Positions 36,739 through 44,699 of a DNA stretch of 64,000 nucleotides are shown one piece after another (position 1 is the first letter of the stretch; the number at the start of each line of letters is the position of its first letter). The translations under genes and the position numbers were made by a program. Origin of the DNA: CAVZYN01 sp963779515 (GTDB lineage Bacteria > Pseudomonadota > Alphaproteobacteria > Rhizobiales > Hyphomicrobiaceae); the NCBI GenBank assembly GCA_963779515.1, contig CAVZYN010000002.1, forward strand, positions 930,001 through 994,000, written 5' to 3'. The notes under the pieces are model-generated. The model made no database searches, had not been told where the DNA came from, and saw only the letters and a program-made list of their open reading frames with translations.

Positions 36739-37735
36739 TGTCTTCTCCTGGCGTCGTCAGCGGGACCGCATCGCCCCAGCTGTATTTGCGTGCGGCCTTG
36801 TAGCCTGCCTTGTCCGAGCGTGGAACCCGCCGATGCACAAGGCCTGCAAGCGTGCACACTTTCAGGCCGACAGCCGCCTTCGTGGTCTCGGGTTCAGCCA
36901 GGACGCGGCCTACGGCGGCGCCCGCTGGTGCGGTCCGCGATGCCGCGACGTAGGCGTAGCGCTCGTCCTCGAAGGGGACGCTTGCCGCCTTCAGCACCAT
37001 ATGATCGCGGGAGCGCGGCAGGCGTTGCGAGAAATGGCACCAATCCGGCGCCGTCATCGGGCACGCGACGTTGCCAGGGCAGGGCGCGACGATGTGAAGA
37101 CCTGCGGCTATCAGGTCCACGCGTGCCGCCCGGATCTTGTCGAAGCCTGCTGGCGTTCCCGGCTCGACAAGGAGGATCGTCCCGGTGCCGTGCGCAAGCG
37201 CGGTCGTGACGATGTCACGCGTTCCCGCAGCATCCGTTTCGACCAGCACATAACTCGCGATCACGAGGTCCGCGCGCGACAATCCGCGTGGCGCCTTGCG
37301 TGCGTCTCCAGCGTGGATCTTCGCCTGTTTCAGCGTGGGATCGGCGCTCTCCGCCATCAGGCCGGCGGCGAGGTCGCGGAATGCCGCGTGCGGCTCCAGG
37401 AGCGTGCAGGATTCGATCGTCGCGAACGCCTCGACCGCCGCAAAGGTTGCGGTGCCGGGGCCAGCACCGAGGTCGAGCAGACCGCTTGGTGCGAAATCGG
37501 GCATGCGCGCGCTGACCGCTGCGAGTGCTGCGGCAAAGGCGGCGTAGGTCGCCGGCATGCGGGCCACGAGATAGGCCAACGCCGCATCCGCGCCCGGGAT
37601 GCCGACGGCGGAGGATTTCCCGCGCCGGTAGCTGTCCGACAATCGGTCCGCATCGATGGCAAGCGCCGTGCGCGAGACGCGATCGAGACGCCGATTGATC
37701 GCGGCGCGCAAATCAGGCGGAAGGTCGGGCAGCAT
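36722..37735 (-). CDS. Rsm22-type small ribosomal subunit methyltransferase-like protein
   Basis: 337 residues. SAM-binding motif GLLDLGAGPGTATFAAVEAF, then GTILLVEPGTPAGFDKIRAA and a Cys/His cluster CPGNVACPMTAPDWCHFSQR that may hold an iron-sulfur or zinc site, as in the Rsm22 family (mitochondrial METTL17 relatives). The role in bacteria is probably ribosome assembly. The C-terminus overlaps the malyl-CoA lyase start by 17 bp, so the two are translated from one message. Confidence 0.85.
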   Translation of the reverse strand: MLPDLPPDLRAAINRRLDRVSRTALAIDADRLSDSYRRGKSSAVGIPGADAALAYLVARMPATYAAFAAALAAVSARMPDFAPSGLLDLGAGPGTATFAAVEAFATIESCTLLEPHAAFRDLAAGLMAESADPTLKQAKIHAGDARKAPRGLSRADLVIASYVLVETDAAGTRDIVTTALAHGTGTILLVEPGTPAGFDKIRAARVDLIAAGLHIVAPCPGNVACPMTAPDWCHFSQRLPRSRDHMVLKAASVPFEDERYAYVAASRTAPAGAAVGRVLAEPETTKAAVGLKVCTLAGLVHRRVPRSDKAGYKAARKYSWGDAVPLTTPGEDNGNDP

Positions 37736-37887
37736 GTAATATACTTGCTCTGATGTTTAGTGACCGGGCTGTCTCTGTTGCGCCACTCGTCATAGCTCAT
37801 TCGCCGCCTTAGACTAGGTGCATTCCATTGGGGTGCCCCGCGCATTTGCGAGCAGGGCGCCCATCGGCATTGAGGTGTTTGAAAATC

Positions 37888-39627
37888 ATGATTGCCAGGA
37901 AGATTTCAATCGTAGTGGCGGCATTGTCGATGCTGCTTGCAGGCGTTGCATCCGCGCAGACGGGTGACGATCAATGGATCATTCTCGATGCGCGTGAGAT
38001 CGGCATTCCGGTGGAGGATGTCGTGATCGACCTCCGTCAGGCAAAGGGGCAATTCAAGGCCATCCGGATCACTGCGACGTCGGGCCGGTTCGACGTCGCT
38101 AACCTTCGCATCAACTATGGTGACGGCAGTCACCATAACGAGGTGCGCCAGATCAATCTCAGGGCGGGTGAGCGGACGCGATCGATCGGCACTGCCGATG
38201 TCCGCGACCGGTTCATCGATGAGGTGGTGATCAAGCAAGCAGTGATTGCGGCGGCGCGCGCTAAGGCGACGATCGAGATTTGGGGCCTGCAGAGCGCCAA
38301 GGGGGCGATGGCGATGCGTGTGCCGGTGCGGTCGCCGGCGGTCGATGCCGAAGCGAAGCCCTCGCCGCCGCCGCGTGCGGCCGCCCCAATAACTGCGCCA
38401 CGGCCGTCGCCGCCCGTTGTCGCGGCGCCCGCTCCGGCACCACCGGTCGCAGCGGCCGAGGCCGCGACACCACCGGTGGCGGCGCCAGCGCCCGCGCCGA
38501 GGACGCGCGCGTTCGGCCAGAAATCCGGATCGCGCGCGCCGGACGCCGCGGCGAAGGACGGCGCCATCGGTGCGCCTGTTACATCGACGCCTGACAGCGC
38601 CGCTTATAAAGCGATCTCGGTGTTCTTTGGCACCAACCGGCAAGAGGCTGCCGGCAAACCGGTCCTCAGTTTCAGCGCCGAACGCGATACGCGCGTGCAA
38701 CTGGGCCGCGCCGTCGTCACGGTGCCGAAAAGCCATCTGGTCGAGGTTGGGATCGAGCGGCCGTCGTGGTGGGATGTGCTGAGTTTGCGCAACCCCTACA
38801 AGGAAGATCCCGCGCGTCACTTCACGATCCAGGAGATCCAGAAGATGGACGAAGCGCAGTTTTTTGCGCTCGCCAAAGGGCAACTCGCGTGGGCCAAGGC
38901 CTACAAGGGCCACGCCTTCGTGTTCGTGCACGGCTATCTCGTGACGTTCGACAATGCGCTCTACCGCACGGCGCAAATCGCGCACGATCTCGATTTCGAC
39001 GGCGTGCCTTATCTCTACAGTTGGCCGACGGGTGGCGGGATTCTGAGTTATGGCGGTGATCGTGACAGCGCGGAGCTCGCAACCCAACACTTTCTGAGCT
39101 TTCTCGACAAGGTGCTGGAGAAATCCGGCGCCGAGAATGTGCACGTCATCGCGCACAGCATGGGCAACGAGCCGCTGATCCGGGCGCTGCAGGCGTACGT
39201 GCAGCGGGGACGCACGCCGCCGGCGCTTGCGCAAATCGTGTTTGCCGCGCCCGACATGGATCGTGACAAGTTCGAGCAAATGGCGGCGCAGCTCAGCCGC
39301 GTCGGGCGTGGGCGTACGCTCTATGCGTCCGGCAACGACGTTGCCTTGTCGGCGGCGCGACGGGCACTCGGTGTCGGTGCGCCACGCGCGGGCGAGGTGT
39401 TGCCGCCGCCACGCGGGCCGGTGATCGTGCCAGGCATCGATACCATCGATGTGTCGAGCGTCAGCAAGGACTACTTCTCCTTCAACCACAGCCAGTATGC
39501 CGAGAAGACCAAGCTGATCGACGATATGAAGTCGGTGCTCATGAGCGGACGTGCGCCGTCCGAACGGACGCCGAGCCTGCAACGGCAAGGCAGCGAGCAG
39601 GCCGCCTACTGGCTCTATCCGCAGTAG
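37888..39627 (+). CDS. Exported DUF900-type alpha/beta hydrolase
   Basis: 579 residues. Signal peptide IVVAALSMLLAGVASAQTG; a beta-rich N-terminal domain (GIPVEDVVIDLRQAKGQFKA ... AKATIEIWGL, ~30-135); an Ala/Pro-rich linker of ~90 residues; then the hydrolase with AFVFVHGYLVTFDNALYRTA, VHVIAHSMGNEPLIRALQAY (Ser nucleophile), QIVFAAPDMDRD (Asp) and FSFNHSQYAEK (His). DUF900 proteins are lipase-like with unknown substrates. The linker suggests a cell-wall or envelope-spanning position. The start at 37888 is the one that gives the leader. Confidence 0.85.
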   Translation: MIARKISIVVAALSMLLAGVASAQTGDDQWIILDAREIGIPVEDVVIDLRQAKGQFKAIRITATSGRFDVANLRINYGDGSHHNEVRQINLRAGERTRSIGTADVRDRFIDEVVIKQAVIAAARAKATIEIWGLQSAKGAMAMRVPVRSPAVDAEAKPSPPPRAAAPITAPRPSPPVVAAPAPAPPVAAAEAATPPVAAPAPAPRTRAFGQKSGSRAPDAAAKDGAIGAPVTSTPDSAAYKAISVFFGTNRQEAAGKPVLSFSAERDTRVQLGRAVVTVPKSHLVEVGIERPSWWDVLSLRNPYKEDPARHFTIQEIQKMDEAQFFALAKGQLAWAKAYKGHAFVFVHGYLVTFDNALYRTAQIAHDLDFDGVPYLYSWPTGGGILSYGGDRDSAELATQHFLSFLDKVLEKSGAENVHVIAHSMGNEPLIRALQAYVQRGRTPPALAQIVFAAPDMDRDKFEQMAAQLSRVGRGRTLYASGNDVALSAARRALGVGAPRAGEVLPPPRGPVIVPGIDTIDVSSVSKDYFSFNHSQYAEKTKLIDDMKSVLMSGRAPSERTPSLQRQGSEQAAYWLYPQ

Positions 39628-39640
39628 AGGAGCGCGCGTC

Positions 39641-40078
39641 ATGGCTTTATGCATGTGTGATCGGCGGCAAATCTCGATCGGCATGGTCGCGAGCGTCGCC
39701 GCGTTGGCGCCCGGGCGTGCCCTAAGCGCGGTTTCGCCCGAGGCGGTGCGGACGTTCATTGCCGAGGCGGAGCGCATGAGGCGCGAAGCTGTCGCCAAGG
39801 GTGATCAGCCCTTTGGCGCCGTGGTGGTTCGAGGCAGTGAGATTGCCGGCTATGGGCCGAGCCGCGTCGTCACAAACCGCGATCCGAATGCGCACGCCGA
39901 GCGTGTTGCGCTGTGGGATGCGCAGGCGAAGCTCGGCCGTAAAGACCTCGCCGATTGCGTCATCTATTCAACGTCGCCGCCCTGCGCAGCCTGTCAGAAC
40001 GCGCTCGCGGCGGCCATGGTCGCCCGGATGTTCCATGGGCCGGCCGCCGTGGACGCTGGCGCGCCGAAGTCCTGGTAG
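39641..40078 (+). CDS. Nucleoside/nucleobase deaminase family protein with Tat-like leader
   Basis: 145 residues. Zinc motifs NAHAERVALWDAQ (HAE) and TSPPCAACQNALAAA (PCxxC) are intact, and FGAVVVRGSEIAGYGPSRVV lines the substrate pocket, so this is a CDA-fold deaminase of the guanine/cytosine deaminase type. Unusually, it begins MCDRRQISIGMVASVAALAP and continues GRALSAV, like a twin-arginine signal peptide, implying export. It follows the DUF900 hydrolase by 13 bp with AGAGGAGCG as ribosome site, so the two probably form an operon. Confidence 0.75.
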   Translation: MALCMCDRRQISIGMVASVAALAPGRALSAVSPEAVRTFIAEAERMRREAVAKGDQPFGAVVVRGSEIAGYGPSRVVTNRDPNAHAERVALWDAQAKLGRKDLADCVIYSTSPPCAACQNALAAAMVARMFHGPAAVDAGAPKSW

Positions 40079-40177
40079 GCGGCGGATCCCGGTCGCGCCG
40101 GGCTGCCTTGCGCCGTCGCGGTTGTACTTTTGCGGTGCGCGGGTAACGTGGGCGACCCTCACCCGTGGAGCCCGCCG

Positions 40178-40954
40178 ATGCCGCAATCTCAATCGCCATT
40201 CTCGCTCAAAGGCAAAGTCGCGCTCATCACCGGCGGCAATGGTGGCATCGGACTCGGCATGGCGCGCGGCATGGCGGCGGCAGGGGCAGATATCGTCATC
40301 GCGGGCCGCAAGAAGGAGAAATCGGAAGCGGCGGCGCAAGACCTGGCCAAGCTCGGCGTGCGCACCGCTGTGGTGGAGGTCGATGTCAAAGATGATGCGT
40401 CGTGCAAAGCGATGGTCGGCGAAACCGTACAGCGCTTCGGCCGCCTCGACATTCTGGTCAACAATGCAGGCATCAACATCCGCAAGCAGCCGGAGACCTA
40501 CACGACGGCGGAATGGCGTGAGATTCTCGCGATCAATCTCGATGGTGCGTTCTACTGCAGCCATGCCGCCTATCCGCATCTCAAGAAGGCGGGCGGCGGC
40601 AAGATCATCAGCACGGGCTCGATGATGTCGATCTTCGGCGCGTCGTTCTCGACCGCCTATGCGGCCTCGAAAGGCGGCATCGTACAGATGACCAAGGCGC
40701 TCGCGACCGCGTGGGCGAAAGACAACATTCAGGTCAACGCGATCCTGCCCGGCTGGATCGATACGGACTTGACGCAGCGCGCGCGGAAGGACGTTCCCGG
40801 GCTCAATGACAACGTCTTGAAGCGGACGCCGGCGGCGCGCTGGGGCGTGCCGGATGATTTCTCAGGCATCGCCGTGTTTCTCGCGTCGTCCGCGTCCGAC
40901 TTCGTGACCGGGGCGGCGATCCCCGTCGATGGCGGGTTCTCGGTGCAGGGCTGA
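40178..40954 (+). CDS. SDR family oxidoreductase (FabG-like)
   Basis: 258 residues. NAD(P) site VALITGGNGGIGLGMARGMA, then ADIVIAGRKKEKSEAAAQDL, ILVNNAGINIRKQPETYT, the catalytic Ser in ISTGSMMSIFGASFS, YAASKGGIVQMTKALA (Tyr-Lys) and GFSVQG at the end. Closest in pattern to gluconate 5-dehydrogenase/2-deoxy-D-gluconate 3-dehydrogenase types; the IVIAGRKKE stretch suggests NADP use. Substrate unknown. It is convergent with queF, 6 bp apart. Confidence 0.85.
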   Translation: MPQSQSPFSLKGKVALITGGNGGIGLGMARGMAAAGADIVIAGRKKEKSEAAAQDLAKLGVRTAVVEVDVKDDASCKAMVGETVQRFGRLDILVNNAGINIRKQPETYTTAEWREILAINLDGAFYCSHAAYPHLKKAGGGKIISTGSMMSIFGASFSTAYAASKGGIVQMTKALATAWAKDNIQVNAILPGWIDTDLTQRARKDVPGLNDNVLKRTPAARWGVPDDFSGIAVFLASSASDFVTGAAIPVDGGFSVQG

Positions 40955-40960
40955 GTTGGA

Positions 40961-41422
40961 TCAGCCGCGTCCGCGATAGGGCGCGACGCCTTGGCCGGGC
41001 AGCCACACGCCCTTCGGCACTTCGCCGGATTGCCAAAACACGTCGATCGGCATCCCGCCGCGCGGATACCAGTAGCCGCCGATGCGCAGGAATTGCGGCT
41101 TCAAGAGCGCGACCAGTCGCTTGCCGATGCCAACTGTGCAGTCTTCGTGAAAGGCGCCGTGGTTGCGATGCGATTGGAAAAAAAGCTTTAGCGATTTTGA
41201 TTCGACCAGCCATTTGTCCGGCACGTAGTCGATCACGAGGTGACCGAAGTCCGGCTGGCCCGTCACGGGACAGATCGACGTGAACTCCGGGTTCACGAAG
41301 CGCGCGACATAGTGCGTATCGGGGTGCGGATTCGGCACACGTTCGAGCGTCGCACTATCTGGGCCGGCGGGTATCGGGGTCGTGTGCCCAAGCTGGGTCA
41401 CGGCCGGCGGTTTTGGGGCCAT
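40961..41422 (-). CDS. queF: NADPH-dependent 7-cyano-7-deazaguanine reductase QueF
   Basis: 153 residues, unimodular type. It has FTSICPVTGQPDFGHLVIDY with the active-site Cys and Asp, and the QueF motif VESKSLKLFFQSHRNHGAFH. It reduces preQ0 to preQ1 in queuosine synthesis. No preQ1 riboswitch was seen upstream. Start at 41422 matches the family. Confidence 0.95.
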   Translation of the reverse strand: MAPKPPAVTQLGHTTPIPAGPDSATLERVPNPHPDTHYVARFVNPEFTSICPVTGQPDFGHLVIDYVPDKWLVESKSLKLFFQSHRNHGAFHEDCTVGIGKRLVALLKPQFLRIGGYWYPRGGMPIDVFWQSGEVPKGVWLPGQGVAPYRGRG

Positions 41423-41540
41423 GGCAGGATCTCCGATTTCTAAAGCGCAACGAGATGGCGCGCTGGTTGGCAGTCGTGCGGTCTTTAGCGGAAGCCGGCC
41501 TGGATCGCAAAACTTTCGCGTGGTGTTGGTAATGGTCCGA

Positions 41541-42023
41541 TCAAGCAGCCGAGAGTGCGGCTTTGGCGTCGGCCTTGATGCGCGCGACCATGGAGGCGAG
41601 ACCATTCGAACGCTGCGGCGTAAGATGATCCCGCAGTCCGAGGCTCGCGAACCGGCCTTCGAGATCGAGGGTGGCGATTTCACCTGCGGGCCTGTCCTGC
41701 ACCAGGACTAGGAGGATCGCTACCAGACCACGGACAATGTGGGCGTCACTGTCGCCGTCGAAATGCAGCACCGGCGCTGATGCTGCGCCTTTGCGCCGGC
41801 TCGCCAGCCAGACCTGACTCGCGCAGCCGCGGACCTTCGTCGCGTCAGTCTTCAGCGCGGCCGGCATTTCTGGAAGCGTGCGGCCAAGCTCGATGACGTA
41901 ACGGTAGCGGTCCTCCCAATCGTCGAGGAGCTCGAAATCGGAGCGGATGTCGTCGAACGTGGTCAGAGTGTGGCCCTTCGAAAACTTAAACAACCCGCAA
42001 GCGCGGCGCATGCAAGTATTCAA
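41541..42023 (-). CDS. sufE: SufE family protein
   Basis: 160 residues. DDIRSDFELLDDWEDRYRYV begins the fold; KVRGCASQVWLASRR carries the sulfur-accepting Cys, and LGLRDHLTPQRSNGLASMVA the conserved end. SufE takes sulfur from SufS and passes it to the SufBCD scaffold. The family start would be at about FDDIRSDF; the only Met codons lie 20 or so residues earlier, so translation may start there or at a CTG. The DUF5330 gene follows in the typical Rhizobiales order. Confidence 0.9.
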   Translation of the reverse strand: MNTCMRRACGLFKFSKGHTLTTFDDIRSDFELLDDWEDRYRYVIELGRTLPEMPAALKTDATKVRGCASQVWLASRRKGAASAPVLHFDGDSDAHIVRGLVAILLVLVQDRPAGEIATLDLEGRFASLGLRDHLTPQRSNGLASMVARIKADAKAALSAA

Positions 42024-42056
42024 TAAGCGCGAGAGGGTTGCCTTACAAGGTCGGGA

Positions 42057-42431
42057 TCAGGCGCCAGTGCGCGGTGACTTGCCGCGCCAGGCCGGTTGGA
42101 GATCCGTCGGCGTCAAGGAGCCGCGCGGCGGTTCTGGTTGCGCGTGCGCGGTTGGTGCGACGTGCGACGGTGGTTCGAGGGTTGCGGATTTCCGCTCGTT
42201 CACGAGGTCCCACGCCAGGCGGCCGCCGAACTCGGCTTTTTTGACGAACGTCGCCCAATACTCCGCCCCCTTGACGCAGGTCGCCGGATTGCGATCGCAG
42301 AAGGTCGAGACGTGGGACACCGCGGCGCTCGCTTTCGCGGCGAGCCGGGTCTGCTGTTCGGCGTCGGTCGGGAGCACGAGGACCACAACGCCAAGCCAAA
42401 AGGCTGATCTGATAAAGAACATACTGGCCAT
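42057..42431 (-). CDS. DUF5330 family protein
   Basis: 124 residues. It begins MFFIRSAFWLGVVVLVLPTD, a leader or anchor typical of DUF5330, and has HVSTFCDRNPATCVKGAEYW with two conserved cysteines, probably a disulfide. The C-terminal third is Pro-rich and disordered. It lies just upstream of sufE on the same strand, as in many Rhizobiales genomes. Function unknown; probably periplasmic. Confidence 0.8.
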   Translation of the reverse strand: MASMFFIRSAFWLGVVVLVLPTDAEQQTRLAAKASAAVSHVSTFCDRNPATCVKGAEYWATFVKKAEFGGRLAWDLVNERKSATLEPPSHVAPTAHAQPEPPRGSLTPTDLQPAWRGKSPRTGA

Positions 42432-42664
42432 CCCTGGACTGCGGGCTTCTGCCCGTCTGTACAGTAGGGATAACAGAGATGGGTCGCAGGACCGCTAAGG
42501 CGGGTGCTGCAATTTGGTTCGAATTTTATCGAATCAGGCCCGGATTACGGGCATTGAATCGCTAGTTAATCTTTCGTTTACGCTCCGGCTCCAAGATGAC
42601 GTGTCATGCCGGGCGGCGCGAGGGCGCTGCGCGGGAGGGATTTGGGCAGGCAGCCGGGACGGAT

Positions 42665-43483
42665 ATGACGCCGCGACTGACACGCGCGACATTTGGGGTG
42701 TTTCTGCTGCTGACGCTTGGCGTCGCGGCCAACGCCATCTTCATGCAAACCAGCGAGACCGGCGCGGGCGAGGCCCGGATCGCACAGGAGCGTGCGCGGC
42801 TGGCGGCGGAAGCCGAGCGTGCACGGCGCTTGGCGATCGGCAAAGCCTCGCAACCGCCGATGGCGCAGGTGGTGGGGCCGGTGGTGCCCGCGAAAGAGAG
42901 CGCCGCGGCCGAAGCCAAAAAGCCCGGTGCCAAAGAGACGCCCGTACCCGCGCGCCTGTCGGGCCTGAGGTCGGAGAACTTCAACATCGCCGTCTTGAAA
43001 GTGGATGGGGCGAACGATCCGCAGAATGGCGACGGATCGGCGGATACGGTGCGCGCGATCCAGCGTGAGCTGATATCGCGTCAGTATGGTCCGATCGCGC
43101 AGGACGGGGTGCCCAATCTGGCGACGCGGGCGGCGATCCTGGCGTTCGAGAAGGATCACGGCTTTGCCCTGACGGGTGAGGCGAATGAGGCGTTCTTGAA
43201 ACGCATTCTGATGGGCGCGAGCGCCGACCGGGCGGAAGCCGCCAACGCCGGAAAAGTCAAGACCGCTCAGGCTGAACAAGTCATTCGCACGGTCCAGCAA
43301 TCGCTCGTGGGGCTCGGCTATCAGCCGGGCAAAATCGACGGACGGACCGGCGAGGAGACCGTGCGCGCGATCCGCGAATTCGAGATGGATCAAGGCGCGG
43401 TGCCAACGGGGCGGGTATCGGCTGATCTGGTCGCGCGTCTCGGCCGCGTGGCGGGTGCGGGCAAGCTCACGCCCGCCCGCTGA
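42665..43483 (+). CDS. Peptidoglycan-binding domain protein, membrane anchored
   Basis: 272 residues. One membrane helix (FGVFLLLTLGVAANAIFM, about 9-26), an Ala/Glu/Arg-rich helical stalk (residues 32-95, EARIAQERARLAAEAERARR), then two PG_binding_1-like repeats: TVRAIQRELISRQYGPIAQD and GVPNLATRAAILAFEKDHGF, and VIRTVQQSLVGLGYQPGKID with EETVRAIREFEMDQGAVPTG. It likely tethers the inner membrane to the cell wall. ATG 42665 gives the correct membrane start; the frame is open further upstream. Confidence 0.85.
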   Translation: MTPRLTRATFGVFLLLTLGVAANAIFMQTSETGAGEARIAQERARLAAEAERARRLAIGKASQPPMAQVVGPVVPAKESAAAEAKKPGAKETPVPARLSGLRSENFNIAVLKVDGANDPQNGDGSADTVRAIQRELISRQYGPIAQDGVPNLATRAAILAFEKDHGFALTGEANEAFLKRILMGASADRAEAANAGKVKTAQAEQVIRTVQQSLVGLGYQPGKIDGRTGEETVRAIREFEMDQGAVPTGRVSADLVARLGRVAGAGKLTPAR

Positions 43484-43565
43484 GTTTGGCCCGCGGATTT
43501 CGGTCCTGGACAGACTTGCGGACTTGGGCAACAACGCGGCATCACTTTCCGGTGGAGCATCCGCG

Positions 43566-44222
43566 ATGTTGTCGATCTATGGTGTGTATCGTTCGCGCGC
43601 ATCGCGCAACATCTGGCTTGCCAACGAACTCGGCGTGCCCTTCAAGCACGTGCCCGTGATCCAGGCGTATCGTCTCCCGAACCCGGACGCCGCGGATGCA
43701 CCGCTGCACACGCGATCGCCGGCGTTTCTGAAGGTCAATCCGAACGGTCATATTCCCTCGATCGATGACGATGGGCTGGTGTTGCACGAATCTCTTGCGA
43801 TCAACATGTACCTCGCCAAGAAGCATGGCGGACCGCTCGCACCGGCGAACGTCAAGGAGGATGGACTGCTCGCCATGTGGACGCTGTGGGCCGCGACGGA
43901 GCTCGAGCCACATACGATCCAGGTGCTCTATCATCGCCTCGGCAAGCCGCCGGCCGAGCGCGATGCCAAGATCGCCAACGCGGCGGTTGAAACCTTGCGC
44001 GCGCCGTTCGCCGTCTTGGATCGCGAGCTGGCCGTGTCCGGTTATGTTATGGGCGGGCGCTTCACGGTCGCGGACATCAATGTGGCCGAGGTCGTGCGGT
44101 ATGCGCTTCCCGCGCCCGAACTGTTCGAAGCGGCGCCGCGGGTCAAGGCGTGGCTTGCCGCGTGTCATGCGCGCCCGGCCTTCAAAGCGATGATGACGCA
44201 ACGCGACGCAGAACCCGCCTGA
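43566..44222 (+). CDS. Glutathione S-transferase family protein
   Basis: 218 residues. YGVYRSRASRNIWLANELGV is the N-terminal GSH-binding strand-helix, with Ser/Arg near the thiol position; NPNGHIPSIDDDGLVLHESL is the cis-Pro and gamma-Glu binding loop; and GRFTVADINVAEVVRYAL is the C-terminal N-cap box. Resembles the theta/nu-type bacterial GSTs. GTGGAG precedes the ATG. It lies in one direction with aroQ and HpaB and may share their transcript. Confidence 0.88.
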   Translation: MLSIYGVYRSRASRNIWLANELGVPFKHVPVIQAYRLPNPDAADAPLHTRSPAFLKVNPNGHIPSIDDDGLVLHESLAINMYLAKKHGGPLAPANVKEDGLLAMWTLWAATELEPHTIQVLYHRLGKPPAERDAKIANAAVETLRAPFAVLDRELAVSGYVMGGRFTVADINVAEVVRYALPAPELFEAAPRVKAWLAACHARPAFKAMMTQRDAEPA

Positions 44223-44246
44223 GCCTTCACACGCGAGGAGTTTTCC

Positions 44247-44696
44247 GTGAGCAAACCGATCTTCATTTTGAATGGTCCGAACCTCAATCTGCTGGGCACG
44301 CGCGAGCCGCACATCTACGGATCGACGTCGCTCGCCGATGTCGACAAGATGTGTCAGGAACGGGCAAAGCTGCATGGATTGACGATCTCGCTCCGGCAAT
44401 CGAACCATGAAGGCCAGATCGTCGATTGGATCCACGAGGCGATCCATGGTGCTGACGGCATCATCATCAACCCGGCCGCCTTCACGCACACGTCCGTCGC
44501 TGTGCTGGACGCCCTGAAGAACATCAAGAGCCCCATCATCGAGCTGCACATCTCCAATCCGCATCAGCGCGAAGAGTTCAGGCACCATTCCTACGTCTCG
44601 CTGGCGGCGACCGCGGTGATGTGTGGGTTCGGTCCCGGCGGCTATGTGCTGGCGGTTGAAGCGATGGCGATGCTGCTGAAGACCAAGAAGGCTTGA
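44247..44696 (+). CDS. aroQ: 3-dehydroquinate dehydratase, type II
   Basis: 149 residues. FILNGPNLNLLGTREPHIYG contains the active-site Arg and Tyr, NPAAFTHTSVAVLDALKN the substrate Asn, and ELHISNPHQREEFRHHSYVS the His and Arg of the closing lid. It removes water from dehydroquinate, in the shikimate pathway or in quinate use. ISNPHQRE is close to the biosynthetic consensus. GGAG stands 7 bases before the start. Three bases separate it from the monooxygenase gene, so they are coupled. Confidence 0.93.
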   Translation: MSKPIFILNGPNLNLLGTREPHIYGSTSLADVDKMCQERAKLHGLTISLRQSNHEGQIVDWIHEAIHGADGIIINPAAFTHTSVAVLDALKNIKSPIIELHISNPHQREEFRHHSYVSLAATAVMCGFGPGGYVLAVEAMAMLLKTKKA

Positions 44697-44699
44697 GCG

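Noticed and set aside
37906..39798. 630-codon antisense open frame over the DUF900 hydrolase
   Set aside because: Low-complexity Arg-rich translation, no start signal, and the sense frame has a leader and catalytic motifs.
40955..41560. preQ1 riboswitch for queF
   Set aside because: Neither an H-type pseudoknot pattern nor an A-rich tail precedes the queF start.
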